Both the position numbers and the translations under genes were made by a program. The notes beneath the pieces were generated by a model. It did no database searches, was not told the DNA's origin, and saw only the letters and a program-made list of their open reading frames with translations. DNA of 64,000 nt from DATIJJ01 sp964612855 (GTDB lineage Bacteria; Pseudomonadota; Gammaproteobacteria; DSM-16500): assembly GCA_964612855.1 (NCBI GenBank), contig CAZTDR010000003.1, forward strand, positions 4,797 to 68,796, read 5' to 3'. Positions 50,308 to 59,829 of the stretch are shown here, in pieces. How positions within the stretch are numbered: position 1 is the stretch's first letter; each line of letters starts with the position of its first letter.

Positions 50308-51090
50308 ATGAAATTCGTCACAAAATCATGGCTGATTGCCACCGGATTGGCCGCATCCTTATTGGCTGGTTGCTCGCATACGATTGATCCCGCGGAAGCG
50401 TACCAAGGACAAACCGCTCAACAAATTTTCGATAAAGGCGAAAGTGAGCTGCGCGATAAAAATTATGGCGAAGCGATTAAGCGGTATGAGGCACTCGATG
50501 TGCAATATCCTTACGAGCGGAATACGCAAACAGCGCAATTGCATATTATCTACGCTTATTATATGACGAGCGATTATGCCTCCGCAGAGGCGGCAGCGGA
50601 TCGCTTTGTGCATTCTTATCCTACTAATCCGCATGCGGATTATGCGTACTACATGCGTGGCATATCTAACTATTTTCAAAATCTCGGGGTTTTTGAGCGA
50701 ATTTTTACGGTGGATTTGGCAACGCGTGATTTATCTCAAGTCAAAAAATCGTATGCGGATTTCTCACAGGTGGTAGAGCTCTATCCTAATAGTTACTATA
50801 CGCCTGCAGCGCATCAATACATGATTTATCTTCGAAATATTATGGCAGATCATGATTTGGAAGTAGCGCAATATTATTATGGTCGTACAGCGTATGTGGC
50901 TGCTGCGGATCGCGCTAATTTAGTTGTGCGCCAATTTCAAGGCGCGCCTGCGGTGCCCAAAGCGTTAGTGATTATGGTGAAATCGTATCGTAAATTACAT
51001 TTGACACAAGCAGAACAGGAATCTATGCAAGTGTTGCAATATAATTATCCTGGGTCGAATTATGTAAAAGAGGCTACGATAGAAGATTAA
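50308..51090 (+). CDS. bamD: Outer membrane assembly lipoprotein BamD
   Basis: Essential TPR lipoprotein of the BAM complex that inserts beta-barrel proteins. 260 residues. The lipobox SLLAGC puts the lipidated Cys at residue 22. Five TPR-like repeats follow (for example AQQIFDKGESELRDKNYGEA and DFSQVVELYPNSYYTPAA); MRGISNYFQ with GVFERIFTVDLATRDL is characteristic of BamD. CGGAGTT precedes the ATG by about 12 bases. Divergent from rluD, as in E. coli. Confidence 0.94.
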   Translation: MKFVTKSWLIATGLAASLLAGCSHTIDPAEAYQGQTAQQIFDKGESELRDKNYGEAIKRYEALDVQYPYERNTQTAQLHIIYAYYMTSDYASAEAAADRFVHSYPTNPHADYAYYMRGISNYFQNLGVFERIFTVDLATRDLSQVKKSYADFSQVVELYPNSYYTPAAHQYMIYLRNIMADHDLEVAQYYYGRTAYVAAADRANLVVRQFQGAPAVPKALVIMVKSYRKLHLTQAEQESMQVLQYNYPGSNYVKEATIED

Positions 51091-51131
51091 AGCGGGATCG
51101 CGAAAAGTGGATGCAAAAATGCATTTATAAA

Positions 51132-51230
51132 TGTAGGGTGGATTAGGTGCGCTTTTTGCACCGTAATCCACCAATTTGCTGCTGACCAAGGTGGATTACA
51201 GTGCAAAAAACGCACCTAATCCACCCTACA
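51132..51230. repeat. Family 1 element, complete two-half copy
   Basis: 99 bp, TGTAGGGTGGATTAGGTGCG ... CGCACCTAATCCACCCTACA. It lies between the convergent bamD and nadE and could form a long cruciform that ends transcription from both sides. Confidence 0.9.
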
Positions 51231-51236
51231 AATGCT

Positions 51237-52853
51237 TTAATACCCGGATGTGATCGGGTACCGTCTATCACGTCCAAATGCTTTATGATTTATTCTGGGT
51301 CCCACCGCCGCTTGATGTCGTTTATATTCATTTCTCTTCACTAACTGAATGACTTTTTCAACAATCGCTCGATCAAATCCTTGCTCGATAATAGCGTCTG
51401 CGCTTTGTTCTTGATTAAGATATAAGGCAAGAATTTTATCCAGCATGTCATAGGGCGGTAAGCTATCTTCATCTTTTTGGTTGGGCGCTAACTCTGCTGT
51501 GGGTGCACGAGTTAGAGTGCGATGGGGAATGACGGGATGAGTTTGATTGCGTAATTGCGCAAGTCGCGTCACTAATGTTTTAGGCACATCTTTTAATACC
51601 GCAAAACCACCAGCCATGTCACCGTACAGCGTGGCATAGCCCACGGCCATTTCACTGCGATTTCCTGTGGTTAAAACAATTTTTCCCGTTTTATTGGACA
51701 ATGCCATCATCATTGTTCCTCGGCAGCGGGCTTGTAAATTTTCTTCTGTGGTATCCGTTTCTTGCGTATGAAAAGCCGGTGCTGAACTTTGCAAAAAAGC
51801 TTCGAAGGCAGGCTCAATGGAAATAATATCGTGCGTGACGCCTAAATTCTGAATTAAAGCTAAGCCATCTTCCATGCTCATGTCAGACGTGTAACGGGAA
51901 GGTAGCATCACAGCGTGAACTTTCTCCTTACCGAGTGCATCAACAGCAATGGCCAATGTTAATGCAGAGTCAATACCGCCGGAAACACCAATTAACGCGC
52001 CTGGGAAGTGATTTTTTTCTACATAATCGCGCACGCTCAAAACAAGCGCGTCGTAAACACGTTGTTCTGCATTAGGCAAAGTAAAAGCGGTTTCTTGGAT
52101 CACAGTGCTGGTGCTGGAAATTTCGATATCGACGGCTAATAAATTTTCCTGGCAAAATCCGGCGTATTGACAAATTTTTCCATGTTGATCAATCACCATT
52201 GAACCGCCATCAAAGATTAAATCATCTTGCCCGCCGATGGTATTCACATACACGATAGGCAAATTAGCGGCTTTTGCGCGTTTTGCTAATGTGACATGAC
52301 GTTGTTCATGTTTATCGATTTCAAAAGGGGAGGCGTTGGGCACGAGAATCAGTCGCGCGCCATGATTTGCAATTTGTTGAGTGGGTCCTGGAAACCAAAT
52401 ATCTTCACAAATAATAATCCCAACCGAGATGCCGTTAATAGGTACGACGCAGGGTGAGTTGCCCGGTACGAAATAACGGCATTCATCGAATACACCATAA
52501 TTGGGTAAATGTTGCTTTGCATAGCGGCCGACAATGGTTTGGTTGTAAAGAACAGAGCAAGAATTAAAAAGCCCTTGGGAGGTAGCATGCGGATGACCGA
52601 CGATACAATAAATGCCTTCGACTTCTTTTTTTAACGTGTTTAATGCGGCATTGGCTTCTTCAATAAACGATTTACGGAGCAATAAATCTTCGGGTGGATA
52701 GCCAGTTAGACTTAATTCCGGAAATACGATGACTTCACCTTTGAGTGTATCGCGTGCGGATTTTGCAGCATGAATATGCTTGGCTAAATTCCCCTGAATA
52801 TCACCCACGGTTAAGTTCAGTTGCGCGATGACAACGCGTAGTTTTTTTGTCAT
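51237..52853 (-). CDS. nadE: Glutamine-dependent NAD+ synthetase
   Basis: Last step of NAD+ synthesis: amidates deamido-NAD+, using glutamine as ammonia source. 538 residues in two domains. The N-terminal nitrilase-like glutaminase has the triad Glu in FPELSLTGYPPEDL, Lys in AKQHLPNYGVFDE and Cys in VGIIICEDIWFPG; the C-terminal synthetase has the PP-loop GVSGGIDSALTLAI. Most proteobacterial versions without this amidase domain use ammonia instead. The start overlaps the ygfZ stop by 4 bp, so the two are an operon. Confidence 0.95.
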   Translation of the reverse strand: MTKKLRVVIAQLNLTVGDIQGNLAKHIHAAKSARDTLKGEVIVFPELSLTGYPPEDLLLRKSFIEEANAALNTLKKEVEGIYCIVGHPHATSQGLFNSCSVLYNQTIVGRYAKQHLPNYGVFDECRYFVPGNSPCVVPINGISVGIIICEDIWFPGPTQQIANHGARLILVPNASPFEIDKHEQRHVTLAKRAKAANLPIVYVNTIGGQDDLIFDGGSMVIDQHGKICQYAGFCQENLLAVDIEISSTSTVIQETAFTLPNAEQRVYDALVLSVRDYVEKNHFPGALIGVSGGIDSALTLAIAVDALGKEKVHAVMLPSRYTSDMSMEDGLALIQNLGVTHDIISIEPAFEAFLQSSAPAFHTQETDTTEENLQARCRGTMMMALSNKTGKIVLTTGNRSEMAVGYATLYGDMAGGFAVLKDVPKTLVTRLAQLRNQTHPVIPHRTLTRAPTAELAPNQKDEDSLPPYDMLDKILALYLNQEQSADAIIEQGFDRAIVEKVIQLVKRNEYKRHQAAVGPRINHKAFGRDRRYPITSGY

Positions 52854-53716
52854 GGTATTCCTCGGTGTAAAACATAAAATAGTAAGCGATATTTTTCTTC
52901 TGCATCCAGGGTCAATTGACCTTTGCTTACGTCATTTTCGTCGGCAATCATTAATAATTGGTAATTATTATCAATTAGTTGGCAATAATCAACGACACTG
53001 CCTTTGCTTTTACCTTGATGATAAATATCGTGTCCTCGTGTGGGAGGCAAATCCGTTTGCACGCTTGCGGAATATAAGCGGTTTTTCAATTTACCGCGAT
53101 AGTGCATGCGCGCAATAATTTCTTGGCCGGTATAACACCCTTTTGTAAAGCTGACGGCGCCTAAGATGGGTAAATTGAGTTCATGAGGCAAAAATTTTCC
53201 GCTAGTTTCAGGATAAATGGCGGCAATACCTTCTATGAAATCTCTTTGTATCCATTCTGTGAGAGCAGTTGTTTGTGTTGTTTGCCACGGGGATTGGCCA
53301 ATCGATTGATAGCGTGCTTCTTGATCCGGTAGGCGGATGATGACACTCTCGGATGAAACAAGTTGTTCATAAGGCGTGTCAGGGAAACCTGAGATAGCTT
53401 CACCTAGATAACCCGTTTGGGATAATTCACCGCTCGCATCGGTCAGCGCGACTTTAAAAAATACGGCATATTTTTGCAACGCGCGTAAAGCAATCGGCAC
53501 TAATTCGCGGGGCATTTGTAAATAATAGTCATCTTGGTAAAGGAAAAGATGGAATAGGCTAATAATTCGGCCTTGTGGATTACAGTGTGCGCCTTTTCGA
53601 GATTGGCCCGATGTAACGTCATCCAAGTTGCAAGTCAGTTGTCCTTGCAAAAATTTTTTGGCGCCTTCGCCTTGGATGCGTAGTAACCCGAGATGGGTAA
53701 GATTAAAAATCTTCAT
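52850..53716 (-). CDS. ygfZ: Folate-binding protein YgfZ
   Basis: Tetrahydrofolate-dependent factor for repair or assembly of certain Fe-S enzymes. 288 residues. The family motif KGCYTGQEIIARMHYRG is intact, including the conserved Cys. The GcvT-like fold begins MKIFNLTHLGLLRIQGEGAKKFLQGQLTCNL. It overlaps nadE by 4 bp. sdaA, an Fe-S enzyme, is elsewhere in the window, but a direct link is only conjecture. Confidence 0.92.
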   Translation of the reverse strand: MKIFNLTHLGLLRIQGEGAKKFLQGQLTCNLDDVTSGQSRKGAHCNPQGRIISLFHLFLYQDDYYLQMPRELVPIALRALQKYAVFFKVALTDASGELSQTGYLGEAISGFPDTPYEQLVSSESVIIRLPDQEARYQSIGQSPWQTTQTTALTEWIQRDFIEGIAAIYPETSGKFLPHELNLPILGAVSFTKGCYTGQEIIARMHYRGKLKNRLYSASVQTDLPPTRGHDIYHQGKSKGSVVDYCQLIDNNYQLLMIADENDVSKGQLTLDAEEKYRLLFYVLHRGIP

Positions 53717-53762
53717 ATTTTTTGTGCAAATAATTGGGAGGGTTTCTATAATAACATAAAAC

Positions 53763-53869
53763 TGTAGGGTGGATTAGATGCGTTTTTTGCATCGTAATCC
53801 CCCAAGCAATGCTGCAATTTGATTAAATGGTGGATTACGATGCAAAAAACGCATTTAATCCACCCTACG
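53763..53869. repeat. Family 1 element, complete two-half copy
   Basis: 107 bp, TGTAGGGTGGATTAGATGCG ... CGCATTTAATCCACCCTACG. The left half has CGTAATCCCCC instead of CCACC. It lies upstream of ygfZ and abuts the 3' end of gph, both on the minus strand. Confidence 0.9.
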
Positions 53870-53871
53870 TC

Positions 53872-54525
53872 CTATAACCATTTAATAATATCTTCTCCAT
53901 GCTCAATATACCCATCTGCCTCCCAGTTACGGGGATTTTCTCCCGGCGGGATATAACCATACAAGGCTGCCAACGACGGATTCCCCGCTGCTTTGCACGC
54001 TTGAATATCGATCGCGGAATCTCCCACATATAAACAATTGCCTGGCGGTTGGCGAAGAATCTGACAAGCATGCAAAAGCGGTTCAGGATGGGGTTTTCGT
54101 TTAGGTAAAGAATCGCCGCTGATGACGCAAGCTGCGCGACGTTCAAGTTGTAAATGTTTGACGAGTTGCTGGGTATAAATTGCCGGTTTATTCGTCACAA
54201 TTCCCCAGGGAATCGCGTTTTGTTCGAGGAATTGCAGAGTTTTTTCAATGCCAGGGAAAAAGTGGGTTGTGCTAAGCAAATAGCGCTGATAAAGAGCCAA
54301 TAATTCCTCACAAAGTGCGGGATAACGTGCATCCAGTGGTTCAATATTCATGCCGAGTTTTAATAAACCTCGGCAACCGCTGCCAGCGGCTGGTCGAATT
54401 CGATCGAATGAGACCGGCGGCAAATGATGATTTTGTAATAAATGGTTAAGCGCCGATCCTAAGTCATTGGCTGTATCGAGCAAAGTACCATCTAAATCAA
54501 ATAAAACAGCATGGATAGTTGTCAT
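53872..54525 (-). CDS. gph: Phosphoglycolate phosphatase
   Basis: HAD-family hydrolase that removes 2-phosphoglycolate made during DNA repair. 217 residues. Motif I is LFDLDGTLLDTANDLG, motif II is in WGIVTNKPAIYT, the Lys of motif III is in PKRKPHPEPLLHA and motif IV is YVGDSAIDIQACKAAG. Its start overlaps the ubiG stop by 4 bp; ubiG-gph is a known order in gammaproteobacteria. The family contains other sugar phosphatases, so substrate is inferred from the neighbour. Confidence 0.9.
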   Translation of the reverse strand: MTTIHAVLFDLDGTLLDTANDLGSALNHLLQNHHLPPVSFDRIRPAAGSGCRGLLKLGMNIEPLDARYPALCEELLALYQRYLLSTTHFFPGIEKTLQFLEQNAIPWGIVTNKPAIYTQQLVKHLQLERRAACVISGDSLPKRKPHPEPLLHACQILRQPPGNCLYVGDSAIDIQACKAAGNPSLAALYGYIPPGENPRNWEADGYIEHGEDIIKWL

Positions 54526-55217
54526 TTTTTTACGTGTACCAAATAGTTAACGGAAACGTCAGCGCCCAAAGAATAGTGTTGAGTAAGGGGATTATAGTGA
54601 AGTCCAGTCATTTCTTGCATCGATAATCCTGCTTGTCTGATCCATTGATTTAATTCACTTGGGCGAATAAATTTGGCAAAATCATGCGTATTTTTTGGAA
54701 TGAGCTTTAGTACATACTCAGCACCTAAAATGGCAAAAAGATAAGATTTAAGATTTCGATTTAAGGTCGAAAAAAAGATATCGCCGTTGGGTTTGGTGAG
54801 TAGGGCGCAAGCTTTAATGATAGAAGCCGGGTCGGGGACGTGTTCTAGCATTTCCAAGCAGGTAACTATATCGTATTTTTCGGGTTGTTGCGCGGCCATT
54901 TCTTCGGCCGTCGTCAAACGATAATCAATGTCGGTGCCACTTTCATATTGATGCAGTTTGGCAACCTGGATAGCGGCTTCACTCATGTCTATCCCCGTCA
55001 CTTTTGCACCCAGTTTGGCCATACCTTCCGCTAAAATGCCACCACCGCAGCCGATATCTAAGACTGTTTTGCCAATAAGAGGTGCTTTTTCTTGAATGAA
55101 CGTCAGTCTTAACGGATTGATGTCATGTAACGCTTTAAACTCGCCATGAAGGTCCCACCAATGCGCAGCAGATTGGTCGAATTTTGCCACTTCACTCAGG
55201 TCAATATTATTTCTCAT
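54522..55217 (-). CDS. ubiG: Ubiquinone biosynthesis O-methyltransferase
   Basis: SAM-dependent methyltransferase for both O-methylations in ubiquinone synthesis. 231 residues. The SAM-binding motif I is VLDIGCGGGILAEGMAKLGA, with IDMSEAAIQVAK next, and DIVTCLEMLEHVPDP is the family's post-motif. The N-terminal FDQSAAHWWDLHGEFKALHDINPLR is specific to UbiG. gph overlaps its end. Confidence 0.94.
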   Translation of the reverse strand: MRNNIDLSEVAKFDQSAAHWWDLHGEFKALHDINPLRLTFIQEKAPLIGKTVLDIGCGGGILAEGMAKLGAKVTGIDMSEAAIQVAKLHQYESGTDIDYRLTTAEEMAAQQPEKYDIVTCLEMLEHVPDPASIIKACALLTKPNGDIFFSTLNRNLKSYLFAILGAEYVLKLIPKNTHDFAKFIRPSELNQWIRQAGLSMQEMTGLHYNPLTQHYSLGADVSVNYLVHVKK

Positions 55218-55292
55218 CTTAAGCTCTTGTTGTTCGAGGCAGTTATGTTTATCATATTCCGGTATTAATTTATTACAAAGGGAATTTTCTCT

Positions 55293-55469
55293 ATGAAAAA
55301 AATGTTTTTAGCTATAGCTTTATTCACTGCTGCTTTTACAACGGTTGCTTTCGCTGATGATACTTCTTCTGCTAACGGATCTGCAGTCAGCGGCCAACAA
55401 GCACCTGCTACCGATTCTAATGGAAGCACGAATTCCAGCATGAGCGGTACAGGCCAAGCTGCACAATAA
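55293..55469 (+). CDS. Small secreted Ser/Gly/Asn-rich peptide
   Basis: 58 residues. MKKMFLAIALFTAAFTTVAFA is a good signal peptide, giving a mature peptide of about 37 residues beginning DDTSSANGSAVSGQQ, with Ser, Gly, Gln, Ala and Asn and no Cys. GGGAATTTTCT precedes the ATG and a clear terminator follows, so it is a complete transcription unit between ubiG and pepN. Function unknown; probably periplasmic or exported. Confidence 0.7.
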   Translation: MKKMFLAIALFTAAFTTVAFADDTSSANGSAVSGQQAPATDSNGSTNSSMSGTGQAAQ

Positions 55470-55488
55470 TATTGGTGTGGTAGCAATC

Positions 55489-55516
55489 AAAAACCCTGCT
55501 TTATGCGGGGTTTTTT
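55489..55516 (+). terminator. Rho-independent terminator after the small secreted peptide
   Basis: AAAACCCTGC pairs with GCGGGGTTTT (one G-T pair) around a TTTAT loop and ends in TTTTTT. A textbook intrinsic terminator; its downstream arm precedes pepN. Confidence 0.9.
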
Positions 55517-55580
55517 GTATGGACTGGTGGGTACGCTGTGTTTAACCTACCAGCGTCCCCCAATCCCGAGGCCCGTTTTT

Positions 55581-58193
55581 ATGATCACTACCCGTCCCCA
55601 ACCTGTTTATTTACGCGATTATCAAGTTCCTTCTTACCTTATTCATCAAGTCGATCTCGAGTTTCATCTTGAAGAAGAATTCACCACCGTAAAATCAACC
55701 TTAGCTGTTGAATTGAACCCAGCGAATCGATTGTCTGAATCGAATTTAGTGTTAATGGGCGAAGAGCTCGAGTTGCTTGAAATCAAAGTAAACGAAAAAG
55801 TGTTATCGTCGGAACAATACAGTATCAATAAAAACGTATTAACTATTTTTTCAGTTCCCGATCAGTTTCGCTTGGAAATTCAAACACGCATCAAGCCGCA
55901 AGAAAATACCAGCTTGAGTGGTTTGTACAAATCCAGCGGAAATTATTGCACACAATGTGAAGCAGAAGGCTTTCGTCGCATCACTTATTTTTCCGATCGT
56001 CCCGATGTGATGGCGCGTTACACAACAAAAATTATTGCGAATGAAAAACGCTATCCTATTCTGTTATCGAATGGCAATTTAATCGCTGCAGGCAAATTAG
56101 AAGACGGTAAGCATTGGGTCAAGTGGGAAGATCCTTTTAATAAGCCCAGTTACTTATTCGCTTTAGTGGCAGGTGATTTAGAATACATCGAAGATTTTTT
56201 TAAGACATGCTCAGGCAGACGAGTGACATTACGTATTTATGTGGAAAAAGGGAATCGCGATAAATGTGCACACGCGATGCAAGCGGTCAAAAAAGCCATG
56301 CGTTGGGATGAAGAAAAATTTGGTCGTGAATATGATTTAGATATTTATATGATTGTTGCGGTTAGTGATTTCAATATGGGTGCTATGGAAAATAAAGGCT
56401 TAAATATTTTTAATACCAAATATATTTTAGCGAGTCCTGAAACGGCGACAGATCTAGATTTTATTCATGTGGAATCCGTGATTGCCCATGAATATTTTCA
56501 TAATTGGACAGGTAATCGAATTACTTGTCGTGATTGGTTTCAACTGAGTTTGAAAGAAGGATTGACCATTTTCCGTGATCAAAGTTTTACGGAAGATACA
56601 ACGTCGGCAACCGTCGCGCGCATTCAAGATGTCAATGCGCTGCGTGTCTCCCAGTTTCCAGAAGATGCGGGTCCATTGGCGCATGCAGTTCGACCGGAAT
56701 CATACATTGAAATTAATAATTTTTATACTTCAACCATTTATAATAAAGGTGCCGAAGTCATCCGCATGATTCGCACGATTTTAGGCGAAAAGTTTTTTCG
56801 TCGCGGCATGGATTTATATTTTGAACGCCACGATGGACATGCTGTCACCATTGAGGATTTTGTGCGAGCACATGAAGATGCATCTGGTATCGATTTAAAA
56901 CAATTTCGTCTTTGGTATAGCCAGGCTGGTACACCCGTATTGGATGTTAAAGGGGAGTATGATCCTATAGCAAAAACGTATACGTTGCATGTTAAGCAAA
57001 GTTGTCCACCTACACCGGATCAGCCTGTTAAAAAACCGATGTATATTCCACTGGCGGTTGGCTTGTTGAACCAAGCAGGAAAAGAAATCGCCAGTGAATT
57101 GCTACAAATTAAAGACACGGATAATACGTTTATTTTTGAGCATATTGCCTCACCACCCATTCCTTCGTTACTGAGACATTTTTCTGCGCCTGTCAAAATA
57201 AAATATCACTATGCTGATCGCGATCTTCTTTTATTGTTTAAGCATGACCCGGATTTATTTAATCGTTGGGAAGCAGGACAAAAATATGCAGTCAATCTTA
57301 TTTTACGCTTAGTGCAAGATTATCAGCAGAACGCTTCTTTTGTGATGCCTGATGATTATATTGCGGCATTTGAGTATTTGTTAGCAACCACGATCAAAGA
57401 TAAATGGTTGCTCTCTGAAATGTTAACCTTACCCTCTGAAAAATATATTGCTGAACATATGGCCGTGATTGATGTGGATGCTATTCATGCTGCACATGAA
57501 TTCGTCGCGCAAGAAATTGCGAGCCGATTAAAAGATAAATTTTTAAAAATCTATCAAAAACTGCATAGCAAAAAACCGTATCGATTTACGATGGACGAAG
57601 TGGGTAATCGATATTTGAAAAATACCTGCATGGCTTATTTAATGATGCTGCCCGATTCCGATATCCATCGTGCCTTGGGCATGGCACAGTTTAAAACGTC
57701 CTTAGCTCAAAATATGACGGATACCATGGCGGCTTTAAAAGCGCTTTCCAATGTAGAATGTGCGGAGCGTGCAGTCGCCTTAGCGGATTTTTATGCGAAA
57801 TGGCAGCATGATGCATTAGTCGTCGACAAATGGTTTGCTTTGCAAGCGAGTTCCAAATTACCCGGCACATTACAGCATGTAAAAACCTTGCTGCATCATG
57901 AAGCGTTTGATATTAAAAATCCCAATAAGGTCTATGCCTTAGTGGGCGTGTTCGGTAATAATGCCGTCCATTTTCATGCGAAGAATGGCGAAGGCTATCA
58001 ACTGTTAGCTGATATTGTACTGCAACTCAATGCACTGAATCCGCAAGTGGCAGCCCGTATGTTAACGCCGTTGACGCAGTGGAAACGTTTTGATAAAGAT
58101 CGGCAAAAACTCATGCGTGAGCAATTGGAGCGATTAAGTCAGGATAAAAATTTGTCATCGGATGTGTTTGAATTAGTAACAAAAAGTCTTTAA
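55581..58193 (+). CDS. pepN: Aminopeptidase N
   Basis: Zinc M1 aminopeptidase for peptide turnover in the cytoplasm. The start at 55581 (MITTRPQPVYLRDYQVPSYL) gives 870 residues, the same as E. coli; an in-frame ATG at 55503 lies in the terminator and would add 26 unrelated residues. The exopeptidase motif FNMGAMENKGLNIFN and the metal site VIAHEYFHNWTGNRIT (HExxH), with the third ligand Glu in LKEGLTIF, are all present. Short GGTGGGTACGCTG hairpins flank the gene. Confidence 0.96.
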   Translation: MITTRPQPVYLRDYQVPSYLIHQVDLEFHLEEEFTTVKSTLAVELNPANRLSESNLVLMGEELELLEIKVNEKVLSSEQYSINKNVLTIFSVPDQFRLEIQTRIKPQENTSLSGLYKSSGNYCTQCEAEGFRRITYFSDRPDVMARYTTKIIANEKRYPILLSNGNLIAAGKLEDGKHWVKWEDPFNKPSYLFALVAGDLEYIEDFFKTCSGRRVTLRIYVEKGNRDKCAHAMQAVKKAMRWDEEKFGREYDLDIYMIVAVSDFNMGAMENKGLNIFNTKYILASPETATDLDFIHVESVIAHEYFHNWTGNRITCRDWFQLSLKEGLTIFRDQSFTEDTTSATVARIQDVNALRVSQFPEDAGPLAHAVRPESYIEINNFYTSTIYNKGAEVIRMIRTILGEKFFRRGMDLYFERHDGHAVTIEDFVRAHEDASGIDLKQFRLWYSQAGTPVLDVKGEYDPIAKTYTLHVKQSCPPTPDQPVKKPMYIPLAVGLLNQAGKEIASELLQIKDTDNTFIFEHIASPPIPSLLRHFSAPVKIKYHYADRDLLLLFKHDPDLFNRWEAGQKYAVNLILRLVQDYQQNASFVMPDDYIAAFEYLLATTIKDKWLLSEMLTLPSEKYIAEHMAVIDVDAIHAAHEFVAQEIASRLKDKFLKIYQKLHSKKPYRFTMDEVGNRYLKNTCMAYLMMLPDSDIHRALGMAQFKTSLAQNMTDTMAALKALSNVECAERAVALADFYAKWQHDALVVDKWFALQASSKLPGTLQHVKTLLHHEAFDIKNPNKVYALVGVFGNNAVHFHAKNGEGYQLLADIVLQLNALNPQVAARMLTPLTQWKRFDKDRQKLMREQLERLSQDKNLSSDVFELVTKSL

Positions 58194-58259
58194 GAGATTG
58201 GTGGTTGGTGGGTACGCTGCGCTTAGCCCACCGCTTATTAAATTAAAAGAGGAGATAAA

Positions 58260-59654
58260 ATGACTATTCATAATGAACCGACCCGGGTTGAATCGGACAG
58301 CATGGGTAAAATTGATGTGCCTGCGAATGTGTATTGGGGTGCACAAACCCAACGTTCTTTGCATCATTTTGCAATTGGCCATGATGTCATGCCCAAAGAA
58401 GTGATTCGTGCTTTTGCTATTTTAAAAAAAGCGGCCGCGATGACAAATCATGAATTGGGTTTGTTATCGGACGAAAAAATGAAATTGATTGTTGCCGTGG
58501 CCGATGAAATTATCGCAGGCAAGCTCGCTGATCAATTTCCCTTAAAAGTTTGGCAAACCGGCAGTGGTACACAAACTAATATGAATGTGAATGAAGTGAT
58601 CTCCAATCGTGCCATCGAGATGGTGGGTGGCATATTAGGTAGTAAAGAACCCATTCATCCCAATGATGACGTAAATCGTTCGCAGTCTTCTAATGATACT
58701 TTTCCGACGGCGATGCACATTGCAGCGACTGAAAGTCTGATTAATCGACTTATTCCTGCCATTAAAGAATTATCTCAAGCATTGATTGAGAAACAACGAC
58801 AGTTTGCAAAAATCGTTAAAGTAGGACGCACCCATTTACAAGATGCGGTACCCCTCACATTAGGCCAAGAATTTTCTGGCTATGTTGCGCAATTACAAGC
58901 TGCATTAAAAAATATTGAGTCCACATTACCGGGGTTATATGAATTAGCCTTAGGCGGCACTGCTGTTGGTACCGGTATTAACGCGCATCCCAAATTTGGT
59001 GAAAAATCCGCAGAAAGAATTGCGCGGTTGACAGGTTTATCTTTCATCTCTGCACCTAATAAATTCGCTGCCCTAGCTGCGCATGATGCGTTAGTTTTTG
59101 CCAGTGGTGCCTTAAAGACCCTCGCTTGCGCACTGATGAAAATTGCCAATGATATACGCTGGTTGGGTTCGGGCCCACGTTGTGGATTGGGCGAATTGAT
59201 TTTACCGGAAAATGAACCCGGTTCTTCCATCATGCCAGGCAAAGTGAATCCGACTCAGTGTGAAGCATTGACCATGGTTTGTGTGCAAGTGATGGGAAAT
59301 GATACCGCTATTACGATCGCCGGTTCGCAAGGTAATTTTGAATTAAACGTATTTAAACCCGTGATGATTTATAATTTCTTGCATTCGGTGACATTGTTAT
59401 CGGATTCCATGACGATGTTTACGACATTTATGGTGAAAGAATTAGTGGCGGATGAGAGACGGATCAAACAATTCGTCGATAATTCATTGATGTTGGTGAC
59501 GGCATTGACCCCTAAAATTGGTTACGATAAATCGGCCGCGATTGCACATAAAGCCTGGCATGAAAATTTGAGTTTATTAGAAGCAAGTTTAGCGCTGGGG
59601 CATTTAACGGAAGAAGAATTTAGAGAAATCGTGCGACCAGAGACGATGGTGTAA
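58260..59654 (+). CDS. fumC: Class II fumarate hydratase
   Basis: Converts fumarate to malate in the TCA cycle without an iron-sulfur cluster. 464 residues. The signature GSSIMPGKVNPTQ carries the catalytic Ser loop; GRTHLQDAVPLTLGQEFSGY and the N-terminal VYWGAQTQRSLHHF are typical. GAGGAGATAAA precedes the ATG. A hairpin GGTGGG...CCCACC near 58207-58232 separates it from pepN. Confidence 0.96.
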   Translation: MTIHNEPTRVESDSMGKIDVPANVYWGAQTQRSLHHFAIGHDVMPKEVIRAFAILKKAAAMTNHELGLLSDEKMKLIVAVADEIIAGKLADQFPLKVWQTGSGTQTNMNVNEVISNRAIEMVGGILGSKEPIHPNDDVNRSQSSNDTFPTAMHIAATESLINRLIPAIKELSQALIEKQRQFAKIVKVGRTHLQDAVPLTLGQEFSGYVAQLQAALKNIESTLPGLYELALGGTAVGTGINAHPKFGEKSAERIARLTGLSFISAPNKFAALAAHDALVFASGALKTLACALMKIANDIRWLGSGPRCGLGELILPENEPGSSIMPGKVNPTQCEALTMVCVQVMGNDTAITIAGSQGNFELNVFKPVMIYNFLHSVTLLSDSMTMFTTFMVKELVADERRIKQFVDNSLMLVTALTPKIGYDKSAAIAHKAWHENLSLLEASLALGHLTEEEFREIVRPETMV

Positions 59655-59699
59655 ATTTGTAGGGGCGGACACACCCGCATATCACAAAAGCACTGCGAC

Positions 59700-59805
59700 T
59701 GTAGGATGGATTAGATGCGTTTTTTGCATCTTAATCCACCAGATTAAAACAAAAAAGCGTTTAGATTTTGGTGGATTACGGCAAAAAACGCCTAATCCAC
59801 CCTAC
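59700..59805. repeat. Family 1 element, complete two-half copy
   Basis: 106 bp, almost identical to the copy at 27261-27366, including the internal CCAGATTAAAACAAAAAAGC linker. A fragment of a family 2 end (TGTAGGGGCGGACACACC) lies at 59659-59676. It sits between the convergent fumC and Kef-type genes. Confidence 0.9.
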
Positions 59806-59829
59806 ATCGCTTTGCTCTTAAAAAACGCG

